Under the pieces are notes generated by a model that saw only the letters and a list, made by a program, of their open reading frames with translations, made no database searches and was not told the origin of the DNA. The position numbers and the translations under genes were made by a program. Positions 25,169 through 33,844 of a stretch of 64,000 nucleotides of DNA are shown here, piece after piece (position 1 is the stretch's first letter; each line of letters opens with the position of its first letter). The DNA comes from Candidatus Woesearchaeota archaeon (lineage in GTDB: Archaea > Nanobdellota > Nanobdellia > Woesearchaeales > GCA-023898365), in assembly GCA_023898365.1 (NCBI GenBank), contig CP060219.1, positions 1 through 64,000 of the forward strand, read 5' to 3'.

Positions 25169-26073
25169 GCAGGCAACCTCTCTTTCCAAGAAAGTTTGTG
25201 TTCAAGTTGGACAAACCACACAATAGCAAACACACCTCCCGCTAAAAGCACCATGCCAACTGCTGAAGAAAGTGTTAGCGCGGTTCCTTTAAAAAATATT
25301 GAGAGAAGGGTTGTTAGAGGAGCGCCCAATGCAAGCACACTTGTTGCAACACTTACTTTCACAGAAGCAAGACCATTGTAAAACGTCATGACATAACCAA
25401 GCAAGAAAAGCGAGGTAATGACGATCCATCCGTATTGAGGACCTGATAACGCCACAAGAAGCGAGGCTTTCTGAGTGAATAATAAGTAAGAAAGAATGAA
25501 GAGCGATCCGAAAAACATTCTTCCAAAGGCAACAATAGTTCCAGGAATACTTTTAAGAACTTTTTTTGCAAGGACGTTTTCGGCGGCCCACAGCATCGTT
25601 GCTCCTACAATAAAGAGATGTCCTACTGAGAGTGCGAAGCTTGGTGCAAGCATAACATAATTTCCTACAAGAAGCATTGCTGCTCCTGCAATAAACCATG
25701 CGTTAAGTTTTTCTTTCAAGAAAATGATGGCGAAAAGTGAGGCAAAAATAAACAATGACTTATGTAAAAAGGCAGAGGTCGTTCCTGTAGTCATCTGAAG
25801 TCCAGCGAAAAAAAGGACGAACGGAACAGAGCCACCAATAAGCCCAATGGTTGCAAGTGAAATCCAATCATTTCTCTTTAGATCTTTGAGTTGTTTCCAA
25901 TTTCCAAGTGCAAGAAGTATGCTACCTAAACAGATGGCAACGAGGAGGTTTTTTGCGAATGTAAACACTCCGGGGTCAAACCCTTGAACACCAAAACTGT
26001 TTGCAAATATAGAAACTCCTGAAATTATTGCTGTTAAGAGAACCAAATATAATCCTTTTCGCTCATTAAACAT
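25165..26073 (-). CDS. EamA/DMT-superfamily permease
   Basis: 302 residues from ATG 26073, preceded by GGAGGTGGAGTAC. Ten hydrophobic segments in two homologous halves are the EamA arrangement (ISGVSIFANSFGVQGFDPGVFTFAKN in the first, AAENVLAKKVLKSIPGTIVAFGRM in the second). A drug/metabolite exporter or importer of the plasma membrane; substrate unknown. It is translationally coupled to the DUF6390-like gene, so it may transport something used in hydrogenase maturation, but this is only context. Confidence 0.85.
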   Translation of the reverse strand: MFNERKGLYLVLLTAIISGVSIFANSFGVQGFDPGVFTFAKNLLVAICLGSILLALGNWKQLKDLKRNDWISLATIGLIGGSVPFVLFFAGLQMTTGTTSAFLHKSLFIFASLFAIIFLKEKLNAWFIAGAAMLLVGNYVMLAPSFALSVGHLFIVGATMLWAAENVLAKKVLKSIPGTIVAFGRMFFGSLFILSYLLFTQKASLLVALSGPQYGWIVITSLFLLGYVMTFYNGLASVKVSVATSVLALGAPLTTLLSIFFKGTALTLSSAVGMVLLAGGVFAIVWFVQLEHKLSWKERLPA

Positions 26074-26193
26074 GTACTCCACCTCCCTTGCTGTTCGTTT
26101 CTCAATTGCTTTGGTTTTAAAAAATTTGTGTCACGTTCGGTGGCTGAACGGCGAGTAATTCTGCTTACCCATTTATAAACAAACAACAAAACA

Positions 26194-26203
26194 TTTATAA
26201 ATA
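26194..26203 (+). promoter_or_regulatory. TATA box for the 26244 gene
   Basis: TTTATAAATA lies about 45 nt upstream of the ATG; a second TTTATAAA copy sits at 26172-26179. A 5-bp inverted repeat CGTTC/GAACG with 7-nt loop is at 26134-26150 in the same divergent gap. Confidence 0.6.
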
Positions 26204-26243
26204 AGTATTAACTATTATATAGTAATAACAATGAGGTGGATCT

Positions 26244-26585
26244 ATGAACCCATTCAAAAAAAATGTTGTCAAATCGTTTCGAGCCGCAAAGCAAGACATT
26301 ACCCGATTGCAACAAGAAATTGTAAGAATCTCAACAGAGAATAAAGAGCTAAAAAATGCTATCGCAAGCATACAAAAAGAAGTCTTCGCACTGAGCACAC
26401 AAAAACAGCCAGTACCCCCTGTAGCACCAAGCGACCCTCACTTTGTTGCATCAAACACAGGAGAAAAATTCCACCAAAGTAATTGCCCATTTGCAAGCAA
26501 CATCAAAAAAGGAAACCGCACGTATTTTCCAAACGCAAAAGCAGCACGAGACGCAGGCTACAAAGCATGCAATTGTGTAAATTAA
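26244..26585 (+). CDS. Coiled coil with Ada-like metal-binding C-terminal domain
   Basis: 113 residues. Residues 1-52 form a coiled coil (ITRLQQEIVRIS, KELKNAIASIQKEVFAL), a Pro-rich linker follows, and residues 67-113 read HFVASNTGEKFHQSNCPFA---KKGNRTYFPNAKAARDAGYKACNC. The pattern FH---C, then -F-N---A--AGY--C-C is the metal-binding domain of Ada (Ada_Zn_binding). No methyltransferase module is attached. GAGGTGGATCT precedes the ATG. A DNA- or metal-sensing role is possible but not proven. Confidence 0.65.
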   Translation: MNPFKKNVVKSFRAAKQDITRLQQEIVRISTENKELKNAIASIQKEVFALSTQKQPVPPVAPSDPHFVASNTGEKFHQSNCPFASNIKKGNRTYFPNAKAARDAGYKACNCVN

Positions 26586-26620
26586 ATAGCTAGTAACAAA
26601 AAGCAGGTGAATTCAAGACA

Positions 26621-27403
26621 ATGAAACAAGAACTTCTCGCTTTAGGACTCGGACTTGCAACAGCTGCAAGCGCACAAACAACAACCCTTGATACGTTGAT
26701 TACGACAAATACGGCGTTAACAGCCCATAACACACCACCAATCATGCAAGTAACCCAAGGAATGCCTGCGCCCGCAGATAGTCAACTAGTCGCAAATGAA
26801 GAAGATTCTGGTTTACAAGACTACATTAGTTTCTTTCGCCCAATGGACGGACCGCAAACAGGATACTTTGAAACGAACATCTTTCTTGAAAAAGGACTTC
26901 CTTTCTCAATGAACGGATATACCTTCATGGATTTCTTCAGAGGAAATGCAGGATATTACGGCGAAACCACGCTCGAAAAACCACTTGGCGAAAGTGGACT
27001 TTCACTTAAAACTCAAACTGTTCACGCAAATGAATTTTTTACGCGGCAATCATTCGGACTTGGCTACGTCGTTCCTCTTCCAGAAGCTGCGAGAACATTT
27101 CTAAAAGTAGGCGTTATGCCTCTAACACTTAATAATGATGGCAGCAAAACAACCCAACCACTTGTTGATTGGTATATCAGTCACGAGCTTGGAGCAGGAC
27201 TAACACTTAGTACTTTTGGCGATATTGAAGACAATGGCCAATGGGGATATGGAGAAGCAGAACTTCGCGGTCAATGGGGCGGACCAGTAAGCGTGAGCAT
27301 AAATGCAGCCCTGCTTAACGATGGACCTCGCAGACCAGATATCGACGTGCGAGTTCAACTCAGTTATGATATTGACTTTGAATTCAGCCAACCAGATAAC
27401 TAA
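26621..27403 (+). CDS. Secreted beta-rich (beta-barrel-like) protein
   Basis: 260 residues. Signal peptide MKQELLALGLGLATAASA-Q. The mature part alternates polar and hydrophobic residues in short strands with Gly/Asn/Asp turns (TTLEKPLGESGLSLKTQTV, RQSFGLGYVVPLPE, ELGAGLTLSTFGDIEDN, YGEAELRGQWGGPVSVSINAALLNDG, IDVRVQLSYDIDFEF), as in bacterial outer-membrane beta-barrels. There are no helices, lipobox or membrane anchor. Archaea normally lack an outer membrane, so the role is unclear. It may be co-transcribed with the preceding gene (35-nt gap). Confidence 0.65.
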   Translation: MKQELLALGLGLATAASAQTTTLDTLITTNTALTAHNTPPIMQVTQGMPAPADSQLVANEEDSGLQDYISFFRPMDGPQTGYFETNIFLEKGLPFSMNGYTFMDFFRGNAGYYGETTLEKPLGESGLSLKTQTVHANEFFTRQSFGLGYVVPLPEAARTFLKVGVMPLTLNNDGSKTTQPLVDWYISHELGAGLTLSTFGDIEDNGQWGYGEAELRGQWGGPVSVSINAALLNDGPRRPDIDVRVQLSYDIDFEFSQPDN

Positions 27404-27425
27404 ATTCTCAAAGAAGCCAATCAAC

Positions 27426-28697
27426 TCATTGTTTTCTAAGAAGATATAATGCGAGAACAAATAACACGATTGGCATCCAGAATTCTTTCATAACGACCAC
27501 GCCACCAAAAAACAACGCTTGCTTTAAGAAAAGCATCTCTGCTTGGACTGGCAAGATTCTTGCAACAAACTGTAACGCCTTAGGCATGAGTTCAAGCGGA
27601 TAAAACATTCCTGATAAAAACATGAGAGGCAATGTTATTGCAAGCGAGATAAGAACAGCAACGCCTTCACTATCACTTACCAACCCAATAAGCAATCCTA
27701 AAAGTGCATTGACCAACCCAATAAAGATAAGGGCTTTGATAAGCAATCCAAATGAGATAGTGTAGGATGCGCCAAATGCGTAAAAAATGACCAGGACAAA
27801 AAGGAACTGAATAACGAGAAGAACAAAATAAAATACTAATTTTGCAAGTAGATAGGAAATCATCGAAGCAGGACTTGCACGAATCCGCGCAAACAAACCC
27901 GATTTTTTATCGTACAAAAGATTGGTTGAAGCAAGCATTAAGAGCACAAACAAACTAATGACAACAAACAACGGGACAATCCCAACACTAATACCACTTG
28001 GCACATCGTAGACGCCCTTTCCTTGCGTCTTGACAGGAGATGCTAAGAACTGCTCGTCAATAGATCGAAGATTCTTGAGCGTTTCATCAACTTCTTGTAA
28101 ATCTTTTTTTATTCCAGAAAAGATTGAACCTCTCAGCGATTCGCTTAACTCCAGGGCCAGCTTGAATTTGTCATGTGCAACACCACTTTGAGTTTTTAGT
28201 TCAGAACCAAACTCTAAAACCACTTGCTCATTAAAGGGCATGAGCGCAGCATCAAGTTTCCACGAAGCAAGGCTTGCAATAGAGGGGTCGCTATTGTCAT
28301 AATACACCAGTAAAGGCGCTTGTTGATATGAAGAAAGTGCGTCAGTAAATCCTTCCGCAATGACAATGCCAAATAGGTAATTTCGCTCCCTGATGTTTTG
28401 CTTTAGCCAGATAAGACAATCACCCTCGCCAACCGTTACAGAAAATCCTTCTAAACCTGAAAGCACATCGTGTGTGAGCGTTGTGCCATCGTAATCACAT
28501 GCAGCAATGGAGACTGTTCGATCCCCCCCAGTGAGGCTGCCAATGTAGAGCAACCCAATAAGTAAAGGAAGGGCAAGAGAAAGAAGCAAGAATTTCTTTT
28601 TGCGAAGAATAAGCACTGCATCTTTTTTCAAGAATCCCCAAAATGTATGAGGAAAAATCAAAATCATAGAAAGAATACGAACGAGCACTGACTTCAT
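27426..28697 (-). CDS. ABC-2 type exporter permease
   Basis: 423 residues. An N-terminal membrane segment (FLLLSLALPLLIGLLYIG), a large extracytoplasmic domain (about residues 60-240) and five to six C-terminal membrane segments (VGIVPLFVVISLFVLLMLAS, FARIRASPASMISYLLAKLV, LPLMFLSGMFYPLELMP) match the ABC-2 permease class. The FLSGMFYPLE motif is typical of drug/Na+ exporters. It overlaps its ATPase by 4 nt. Substrate unknown. Confidence 0.88.
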   Translation of the reverse strand: MKSVLVRILSMILIFPHTFWGFLKKDAVLILRKKKFLLLSLALPLLIGLLYIGSLTGGDRTVSIAACDYDGTTLTHDVLSGLEGFSVTVGEGDCLIWLKQNIRERNYLFGIVIAEGFTDALSSYQQAPLLVYYDNSDPSIASLASWKLDAALMPFNEQVVLEFGSELKTQSGVAHDKFKLALELSESLRGSIFSGIKKDLQEVDETLKNLRSIDEQFLASPVKTQGKGVYDVPSGISVGIVPLFVVISLFVLLMLASTNLLYDKKSGLFARIRASPASMISYLLAKLVFYFVLLVIQFLFVLVIFYAFGASYTISFGLLIKALIFIGLVNALLGLLIGLVSDSEGVAVLISLAITLPLMFLSGMFYPLELMPKALQFVARILPVQAEMLFLKQALFFGGVVVMKEFWMPIVLFVLALYLLRKQ

Positions 28698-29620
28698 TCT
28701 TCCACCTGCAAAAAGAGTTCGTCAAGTGAGGGTTCACGAAAACTCAACTCTTCATATCCTAAACCTTCTTTTTCAAGAAACCTAAGTAAATAATTTCTCT
28801 GCCCTTGGCTTGCAAGAGAAACCATTGCATAACTTCCAAATTCATCCAGAATAGTAATATCATGTTGCGCACAATAGGTGTGAAAAACTTGTTGATCTCT
28901 CTTCGTCAAACCAGAAAACTTCACTTCAGCAATAAACGCAGTTTTTAGTTTCTGCTTTAAGGCATCAATTTTTCCTTTGGCCAAAATCTTTCCTTGGTGT
29001 AACACAACCAGTTGATCAGCATGATGCTCTGCCTCAGAAAGAAGGTGTGTGGTTAAAATAACAGTTTTTCTGCGATTCTTTTGAGAAAGGAGAATGTGCC
29101 AGAGAAGTTTTCTATTCTTATAATCGAGACCGACAAAAGGCTCATCAAGAATAATAACCTTCGGATCGTGTAAGAGTGAAACAACGATATTAAGTCGAAC
29201 ACGTTGACCGCCTGAAAGTTCAGTTGGTTTTCTTGTCAAAGGAACGCGCATATTAAGTAATGCAAGCAGTTCTTTTCCTTTATGTAATGAAGATTGCTTG
29301 GAAAGACCATAAAGCGAGCCGAAAAAAGAAATATTTTCTTCAAGAGTTAAATCAGGAAATAAAGAAACCTCTTGAGGAATGTAGGCAATATCTTGCTTTG
29401 CAAGAGCACTTCCCAGACCAAAAATTTTTATTGAGCCTTCATGGCCAGAAGAAATAACACCCGTCAAGAGTTTGAGAAATGTTGATTTGCCAGAACCTGA
29501 CGTGCCAACCACTGCAACAATCTGACTCGACTTGATGTGCAAAGAAACATCTTTGAGCACTTGCGCATCACGATACCCGAACGCGACCTTTTTTGTTCTC
29601 AGCGGCGAAGCAAGTTTCAT
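28694..29620 (-). CDS. ABC transporter ATP-binding protein
   Basis: 308 residues from ATG 29620. Walker A GTSGSGKST (about residue 38), Q-loop YIPQE, signature LSGGQRVRLN, Walker B VIILDEPFVGLD and H-loop TTHLLSEAEHHAD are intact. The C-terminal 80 residues form an accessory domain common in ABC-2 exporters. The frame is open 126 nt further upstream, but that part overlaps the divergent promoter and is unlikely to be coding. It is coupled with the ABC-2 permease. Confidence 0.92.
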   Translation of the reverse strand: MKLASPLRTKKVAFGYRDAQVLKDVSLHIKSSQIVAVVGTSGSGKSTFLKLLTGVISSGHEGSIKIFGLGSALAKQDIAYIPQEVSLFPDLTLEENISFFGSLYGLSKQSSLHKGKELLALLNMRVPLTRKPTELSGGQRVRLNIVVSLLHDPKVIILDEPFVGLDYKNRKLLWHILLSQKNRRKTVILTTHLLSEAEHHADQLVVLHQGKILAKGKIDALKQKLKTAFIAEVKFSGLTKRDQQVFHTYCAQHDITILDEFGSYAMVSLASQGQRNYLLRFLEKEGLGYEELSFREPSLDELFLQVEE

Positions 29621-29701
29621 AAATTTTGATGGTGAGAAAGGTCTTATAAAGGTAGTGATTTGGGTGCTCAGGAGGGCAAATTCCGCTCTCCGAGCAAAAC
29701 T

Positions 29702-29709
29702 TTTATAAA
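29702..29709 (+). promoter_or_regulatory. TATA box for the DUF378-like gene
   Basis: TTTATAAA is about 40 nt upstream of the ATG at 29746, which also has GGGGTGATAACC as ribosome binding site. Confidence 0.7.
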
Positions 29710-29745
29710 CCGCTCTTTCCAGGATTACCACTGGGGTGATAACCA

Positions 29746-29949
29746 ATGGCTAAAAAAGGCGATAAAACTGCACTTGATTGGATTGTATACGTGCTACTAA
29801 TTATTGGTGGCATCAACTGGGGATTAGTTGGATTATTCAACTTTAACCTTGTTGCAGCGATCTTTGGAGCAATCCCAGTACTGCTCAACATAGTATATGT
29901 GCTAGTTGGACTTGCAGGATTGTACATGATTTACTTACTTGCTAAGTAA
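29746..29949 (+). CDS. DUF378 family small membrane protein
   Basis: 67 residues with two membrane segments: ALDWIVYVLLIIGGINWGLVGLFNF and VLLNIVYVLVGLAGLYMIYLL. The GGINWGLVGLF--N--A-IFG motif defines DUF378, widespread in bacteria and archaea. Function unknown. Followed by a strong T tract. Confidence 0.92.
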   Translation: MAKKGDKTALDWIVYVLLIIGGINWGLVGLFNFNLVAAIFGAIPVLLNIVYVLVGLAGLYMIYLLAK

Positions 29950-29958
29950 GCAAACATA

Positions 29959-29984
29959 TTTTTTTTATTTTTTTCTTCTTTTTT
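29959..29984 (+). terminator. Oligo-T terminator after DUF378 gene
   Basis: Runs of eight and seven T, then six, follow the stop by about 10 nt, fitting archaeal intrinsic termination. Confidence 0.6.
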
Positions 29985-30054
29985 CAATAAAAACAGAAAT
30001 TTTTATGAAGAATTAGTTTCTTCTTACTCTTTGAAAAACAAAGGAAAAACGCAG

Positions 30055-30468
30055 ATGGCAAAAAAAGTTGAGAATCTTTACCGATCACAAGAAGAAAAGC
30101 TTATTGCAGGAGTTTGTGGAGGAATAGCAGACTATTTTGGTATTGACCCAATCATTCCTCGACTCATTGCCGTCCTCCTCGCACTTCTTGACGGCGCAGG
30201 CATTGTGCTCTACTTGATAGCATGGATTGTTGTTCCAAAACATCCAACGCAAAAAGGAAAAAATACTGCTGCGGAAAACATAGCACACAAAACCAGGCAA
30301 CAATTAAAAAAAACTGGTCACAAGGGAAAACTCCTGCTCGGAGTGGTGCTTGTTGTTGTTGGAGCATTATTACTCTTGCAAAACGCTATTTCCTGGCTCA
30401 CCATGAAAATCATCCTTCCCATAGTGCTCATTCTCTTAGGACTATATTTTCTTATACTCAAAGAGTGA
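30055..30468 (+). CDS. PspC-domain membrane protein
   Basis: 137 residues from ATG 30055 (AAGGAAAAACGCAG upstream). The N-terminal PspC motif LYRSQEEKLIAGVCGGIADYFGIDPIIPRL is clear; the first hydrophobic segment is LIAVLLALLDGAGIVLYLIAWIVVP, and the C-terminal half has two more segments (LLLGVVLVVVGALLLLQN, IILPIVLILLGLYFLIL). PspC proteins act in membrane stress sensing in bacteria; in archaea the role is unknown. It ends one base before the hydrogenase maturation protease gene. Confidence 0.88.
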   Translation: MAKKVENLYRSQEEKLIAGVCGGIADYFGIDPIIPRLIAVLLALLDGAGIVLYLIAWIVVPKHPTQKGKNTAAENIAHKTRQQLKKTGHKGKLLLGVVLVVVGALLLLQNAISWLTMKIILPIVLILLGLYFLILKE

Positions 30469-30469
30469 A

Positions 30470-30865
30470 ATGAAACAAAAAATCAACGTCTATGTGTTCG
30501 GTAATGAGTTTTTAGATCAAGATAAGATGGCAAAGGAAATTATGGAAGAAATTTCTCTTCCAGGAATTGCTTTTGTTTCCTGTCTATCTCCAAATGACCT
30601 TACAAAAGACGGCGAGAAAAAACCGGTCATTCTTGATGTTGTTGCAAACATTAACAAAGTGATGTTAATCCCGTCAGTTGATCGCCTGGAAGAACAACAG
30701 TCAGTTTCTCCTCACGACATGGACTTAGGATTTCATTTGCTTCTTTTCAAACAACTTGGCATGATTGACGATGCAACAATTATTGGCGTTCCCATGTACG
30801 GCAATAAACAAGAAATTATCAAAGAAGTTATGGCGCTTCTTGTTCGTCTAACCACGTCACTTTGA
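30470..30865 (+). CDS. NiFe hydrogenase maturation protease (HycI/HyaD family)
   Basis: 131 residues. The family N-terminus is seen as VYVFGNEFLDQDKMA (nickel ligand Glu and Asp), a second Asp in PVILDVV and the motif SPHDMDLGFHLLLFKQLG with conserved His. It removes the C-terminal peptide of the large subunit after nickel insertion. The 3' end is antisense to the last codons of the hydrogenase alpha gene (38-nt overlap), the part encoding the peptide expected to be cleaved. It follows the PspC gene by one base. Confidence 0.85.
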   Translation: MKQKINVYVFGNEFLDQDKMAKEIMEEISLPGIAFVSCLSPNDLTKDGEKKPVILDVVANINKVMLIPSVDRLEEQQSVSPHDMDLGFHLLLFKQLGMIDDATIIGVPMYGNKQEIIKEVMALLVRLTTSL

Positions 30866-32129
30866 GAAAGTGTGTCGAGCAAGAAAAGCAAGGATCATAT
30901 GCTCTGATGAGCTTTTCTATTTCAAGAACAATTTCTGGTTTGGTAAGCTTCTTGCGCTTCAAGATATGTTCGACAAACGCACGAATATCCAGTTCCGCAT
31001 TTGCTAAGTTCTGCACCGTCGGAGTGATAATGTTTGCTTCAAGTATTTCTCCTGCATCATCAGTCGTATACTCATGGAATAAGATGCCTCGAGGCACCTC
31101 TATTGCTGCAATGCCATGGCCCGCTCTTGGAGTTACTTTGACAGGATCTTCATGTTTGAACGTATGATGATCAATGAGATCTATTGCTTTATCAGTCCAA
31201 TGCAAGGTTTCAAGCGCTTGAGCAAAATTATTATGAAATATGTTTGTACTTGGAAATGAGATGTTGCTTTCTTTGATAAGTTTCTTTACTGCAGGACTTA
31301 ACTGGTCAAGATTGTTGTTAATTCTTGCAAGAGCACCTGTCATATATTCTTTTCCTTTCGCGACGGCAAACTTTGCAGTTGAATGTTTGACAATGTACTC
31401 TTCAATATAGTCGTGATAGTGTTGTGGAGAAAATTCGAGGCCATCATCTGAAACAATATTTCCATCTAAAAGAGGAAATCCTTTTTTTTGACGAAGGGAA
31501 AGAAATCTTGTTTTCCGAGAAAACGCAGGATAGTTTAATTTGCTGAAGAATCGAACAATCTCAACGATGGTTTCTCGTTCAGCTTTCAGTTTGTTTGCGA
31601 TGGCTTTAAGCTTTGCATCTTCAGGAATTTGAGTGAATCCCCCTACTATTGAAGCAAAAGGATGCATTTCGCGCCCCCCGATGGTACTGACCAGTTCATT
31701 ACCTACTTGCGTAATACGAAGGGCCGTTGCCACTTCTTTTTTGTAATGAGGGACCATGGCAAGAGCAGATTCATATCCCATATAGTCTGGCAAAACGAAG
31801 AAATAGAGATGGCTTAAATGGCTACGGATTCGCTCACCTATTGTTAATAACTCTCGCAATAGCTTTGTTTGCTTACTGACGGTAACACCAAGTGCTGCTT
31901 CAAGAGCGTGAAGTCCTGCAACAGTATGACCACAACTACAAATACCACAAATCCGAGAGCATATTTCATATGCTTCATCGTAACTTTTTCCCTTAATTAT
32001 TCCTTCAAAGAATCGCGCACCTTCAGTTGAGCCAAGGTTACACACCTCAACTTTTCCGTTGTTGATTTTAAGATCTAGCTTTGCATGTCCTTCGATTTTG
32101 GTAATGTGATTTAAGGTTATGTGAGTCAT
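30828..32129 (-). CDS. hydA: NiFe hydrogenase large (alpha) subunit, group 3b sulfhydrogenase type
   Basis: 433 residues. It holds the NiFe centre: N-terminal ICSRICGICSCGH (RxCGICxxxH) and C-terminal YDPCFSCSTH (DPCxxCxxH). Thirteen residues follow the last histidine (FLKVTWLDEQEAP) and would be removed by the maturation protease. KIEGHAKLDLKI is the expected start. Together with delta, gamma and beta genes upstream it makes a cytosolic tetramer that couples NAD(P)H with H+/H2 (or sulfur). It is the last gene of the operon, 28 nt after the delta gene. Confidence 0.95.
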   Translation of the reverse strand: MTHITLNHITKIEGHAKLDLKINNGKVEVCNLGSTEGARFFEGIIKGKSYDEAYEICSRICGICSCGHTVAGLHALEAALGVTVSKQTKLLRELLTIGERIRSHLSHLYFFVLPDYMGYESALAMVPHYKKEVATALRITQVGNELVSTIGGREMHPFASIVGGFTQIPEDAKLKAIANKLKAERETIVEIVRFFSKLNYPAFSRKTRFLSLRQKKGFPLLDGNIVSDDGLEFSPQHYHDYIEEYIVKHSTAKFAVAKGKEYMTGALARINNNLDQLSPAVKKLIKESNISFPSTNIFHNNFAQALETLHWTDKAIDLIDHHTFKHEDPVKVTPRAGHGIAAIEVPRGILFHEYTTDDAGEILEANIITPTVQNLANAELDIRAFVEHILKRKKLTKPEIVLEIEKLIRAYDPCFSCSTHFLKVTWLDEQEAP

Positions 32130-32157
32130 TTTATTAAGTCTCTTTTCTCTTTACGGA

Positions 32158-33033
32158 TTACTTCTTATGAAGTTTAATTAATGGTTGCTTTTTATGCCTA
32201 TCGCTTCCCGAATGGCAAAACATATCAAAACAACAATGACCTTCATGTTCATGGTCAACTTCGTTCTCATTTTGTTTTTCGATAAGCTCTCTAAATTTGA
32301 TGCCTGCATATTTGTTTATTCTCTGCATCATATGTTTGCGAGAAAAACCTTTGCGTTCCATCATAGTAAAATATGCTTCAAAATTTGCATCAGGAAAAGG
32401 CCCTCTGCAGCCAATGCAAGGATGGTCAAAATCAGGACACATGACACTACAATTTCCAAAAGTAATTGGTCCAAGGCATTCGCGTCCTCGCTCAAGCAAA
32501 CAAAGATTTCCTTGTAAATTACAATTGTGACACATCGATTTTAAAGGAACTTTGAAGTCATTTCCTGAAAGAATCGCTTTCATGAGTTGCAGAAACTCCA
32601 GTTTATCCATAGGACATCCGCGAACATAATAATCCACTTTGACATGCTTGTCCACGGGAGAAGGATCAACTACTTGTAAGTGCTTTGTTTGATCATGATA
32701 CACGACTTTCTGCGTATCTTTATCATCTAGAAAGTTTCGAATTGCGGGAACACAACCATCTGTTGCACACGCACCTATAGCGACAAGGACCGTTGCACGT
32801 TTACGCAATTCTTTTACCATACGTAAATCTTCTTTACTAACAACAACTCCTTCTAAAAAGATGATATCAAGTTTTCCTTTGTGTTCGTTCTTTTCTTTTC
32901 CAACAGGAAACGATCGTAGATCGATCGCGTCAAGAATGCCAAAGAGATCTGATTGGTAGAGTACATTAAGTTGACAACCCATGCATCCGGTGATGCCATA
33001 AATTCCAACTTTAAGTTTTTTTGATTTAGCCAT
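32158..33033 (-). CDS. hydD: NiFe hydrogenase small (delta) subunit
   Basis: 291 residues. Ligands of the Fe-S relay: N-terminal TGCMGCQLNVL, GACATDGCVP, RGCP, and the C-terminal CHNC--QGNLCLLERG-ECLGPIT--NCSVMCP---HPCIGCRGP. It transfers electrons between the NiFe site and the flavin/iron-sulfur subunits. The last 45 residues are an added tail rich in His and Cys (VDHEHEGHCCFDMFCHSG), not typical and perhaps metal-binding. Overlaps the gamma gene by 8 nt. Confidence 0.94.
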   Translation of the reverse strand: MAKSKKLKVGIYGITGCMGCQLNVLYQSDLFGILDAIDLRSFPVGKEKNEHKGKLDIIFLEGVVVSKEDLRMVKELRKRATVLVAIGACATDGCVPAIRNFLDDKDTQKVVYHDQTKHLQVVDPSPVDKHVKVDYYVRGCPMDKLEFLQLMKAILSGNDFKVPLKSMCHNCNLQGNLCLLERGRECLGPITFGNCSVMCPDFDHPCIGCRGPFPDANFEAYFTMMERKGFSRKHMMQRINKYAGIKFRELIEKQNENEVDHEHEGHCCFDMFCHSGSDRHKKQPLIKLHKK

Positions 33034-33844
33034 GAAGATCCTTCACCCCATCATAGCGAAACACAGGTCCATCCTTACACGTATATACTCCTTCAATCAT
33101 ACAGTGACCACACATACCCGTCGCACATTTCATCATACGTTCATGCGAAAGAAATATTTGATCGTCGTTAAAACCTCGCTCTTTAAGCAAAGCAATGACG
33201 AATTTGATCATCACAGGAGGTCCGCAGACAAAAGCAACCTTATTGGTATTGTCAAAGGAGTCTTTTTGCAACAATTCGGTAATCAGACCTACTTCTCCTT
33301 TCCAGGATTTTGGTGCTTTATCAACAGTGACGTGCACTCGAAACGTCTTCTTCCATTTATTGAAGTCTTCTGCAAAGAGCACTTCTTTTGGATTTCTATA
33401 GCCAAAATAGAGTGCTACATCACCAAAGTCGCTTCGATGTCGTTCAAGATATTGAATTGCACTCCTCATAGGGGCAACACCGCAACCGCCCCCAATCACC
33501 AGAACGTTATTTCCTTTGAGAGATTCCATCGGATAGCCTTTGCCATAAGGTCCTCGAAGGCCAACCTTATCTCCTTTCTTTAATGCGCAGAGTTTTCTTG
33601 TTAAGTTGCCAACGGCACGAATGCTCATTTCAAAATACTCATCCTGAAAAGAACAAATAGAAATAGGAGCTTCTCCATGTCCAAGTAAGGATACCTGAAT
33701 GAATTGTGCTGGTTCGTGTTCGAGAGGAACATCAAAACGAAGCAAGTATTCATCTTCAGTTTGTTTCTTTATGCTGTTTATCGCATAGAGTTTTGGCACC
33801 GAGTAATGATTTCCTTCTCCTTCAAGTTTCTTTATTTTTTTCAT
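33026..33844 (-). CDS. hydG: Hydrogenase gamma subunit, FAD/NAD(P)-binding reductase with 2Fe-2S
   Basis: 272 residues from ATG 33844, which overlaps the beta stop by 4 nt. Ferredoxin-reductase-like: FAD-binding APISICSF, GLRGPYGKGYPM, nucleotide-binding LVIGGGCGVAPMRSAI and FVCGPPVMIKFV, and the C-terminal cluster CATGMCGHCMIEGVYTCKDGP. It accepts electrons from NAD(P)H or gives them to it. Third electron-carrying subunit in the sulfhydrogenase. Confidence 0.94.
   Translation of the reverse strand: MKKIKKLEGEGNHYSVPKLYAINSIKKQTEDEYLLRFDVPLEHEPAQFIQVSLLGHGEAPISICSFQDEYFEMSIRAVGNLTRKLCALKKGDKVGLRGPYGKGYPMESLKGNNVLVIGGGCGVAPMRSAIQYLERHRSDFGDVALYFGYRNPKEVLFAEDFNKWKKTFRVHVTVDKAPKSWKGEVGLITELLQKDSFDNTNKVAFVCGPPVMIKFVIALLKERGFNDDQIFLSHERMMKCATGMCGHCMIEGVYTCKDGPVFRYDGVKDLHG

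Noticed and set aside
26134..26150. Hairpin CGTTC-N7-GAACG in the divergent gap near 26.1 kb, as a small RNA
   Set aside because: The stem is only 5 bp and nothing else in the 160-nt gap forms a conserved RNA shape.
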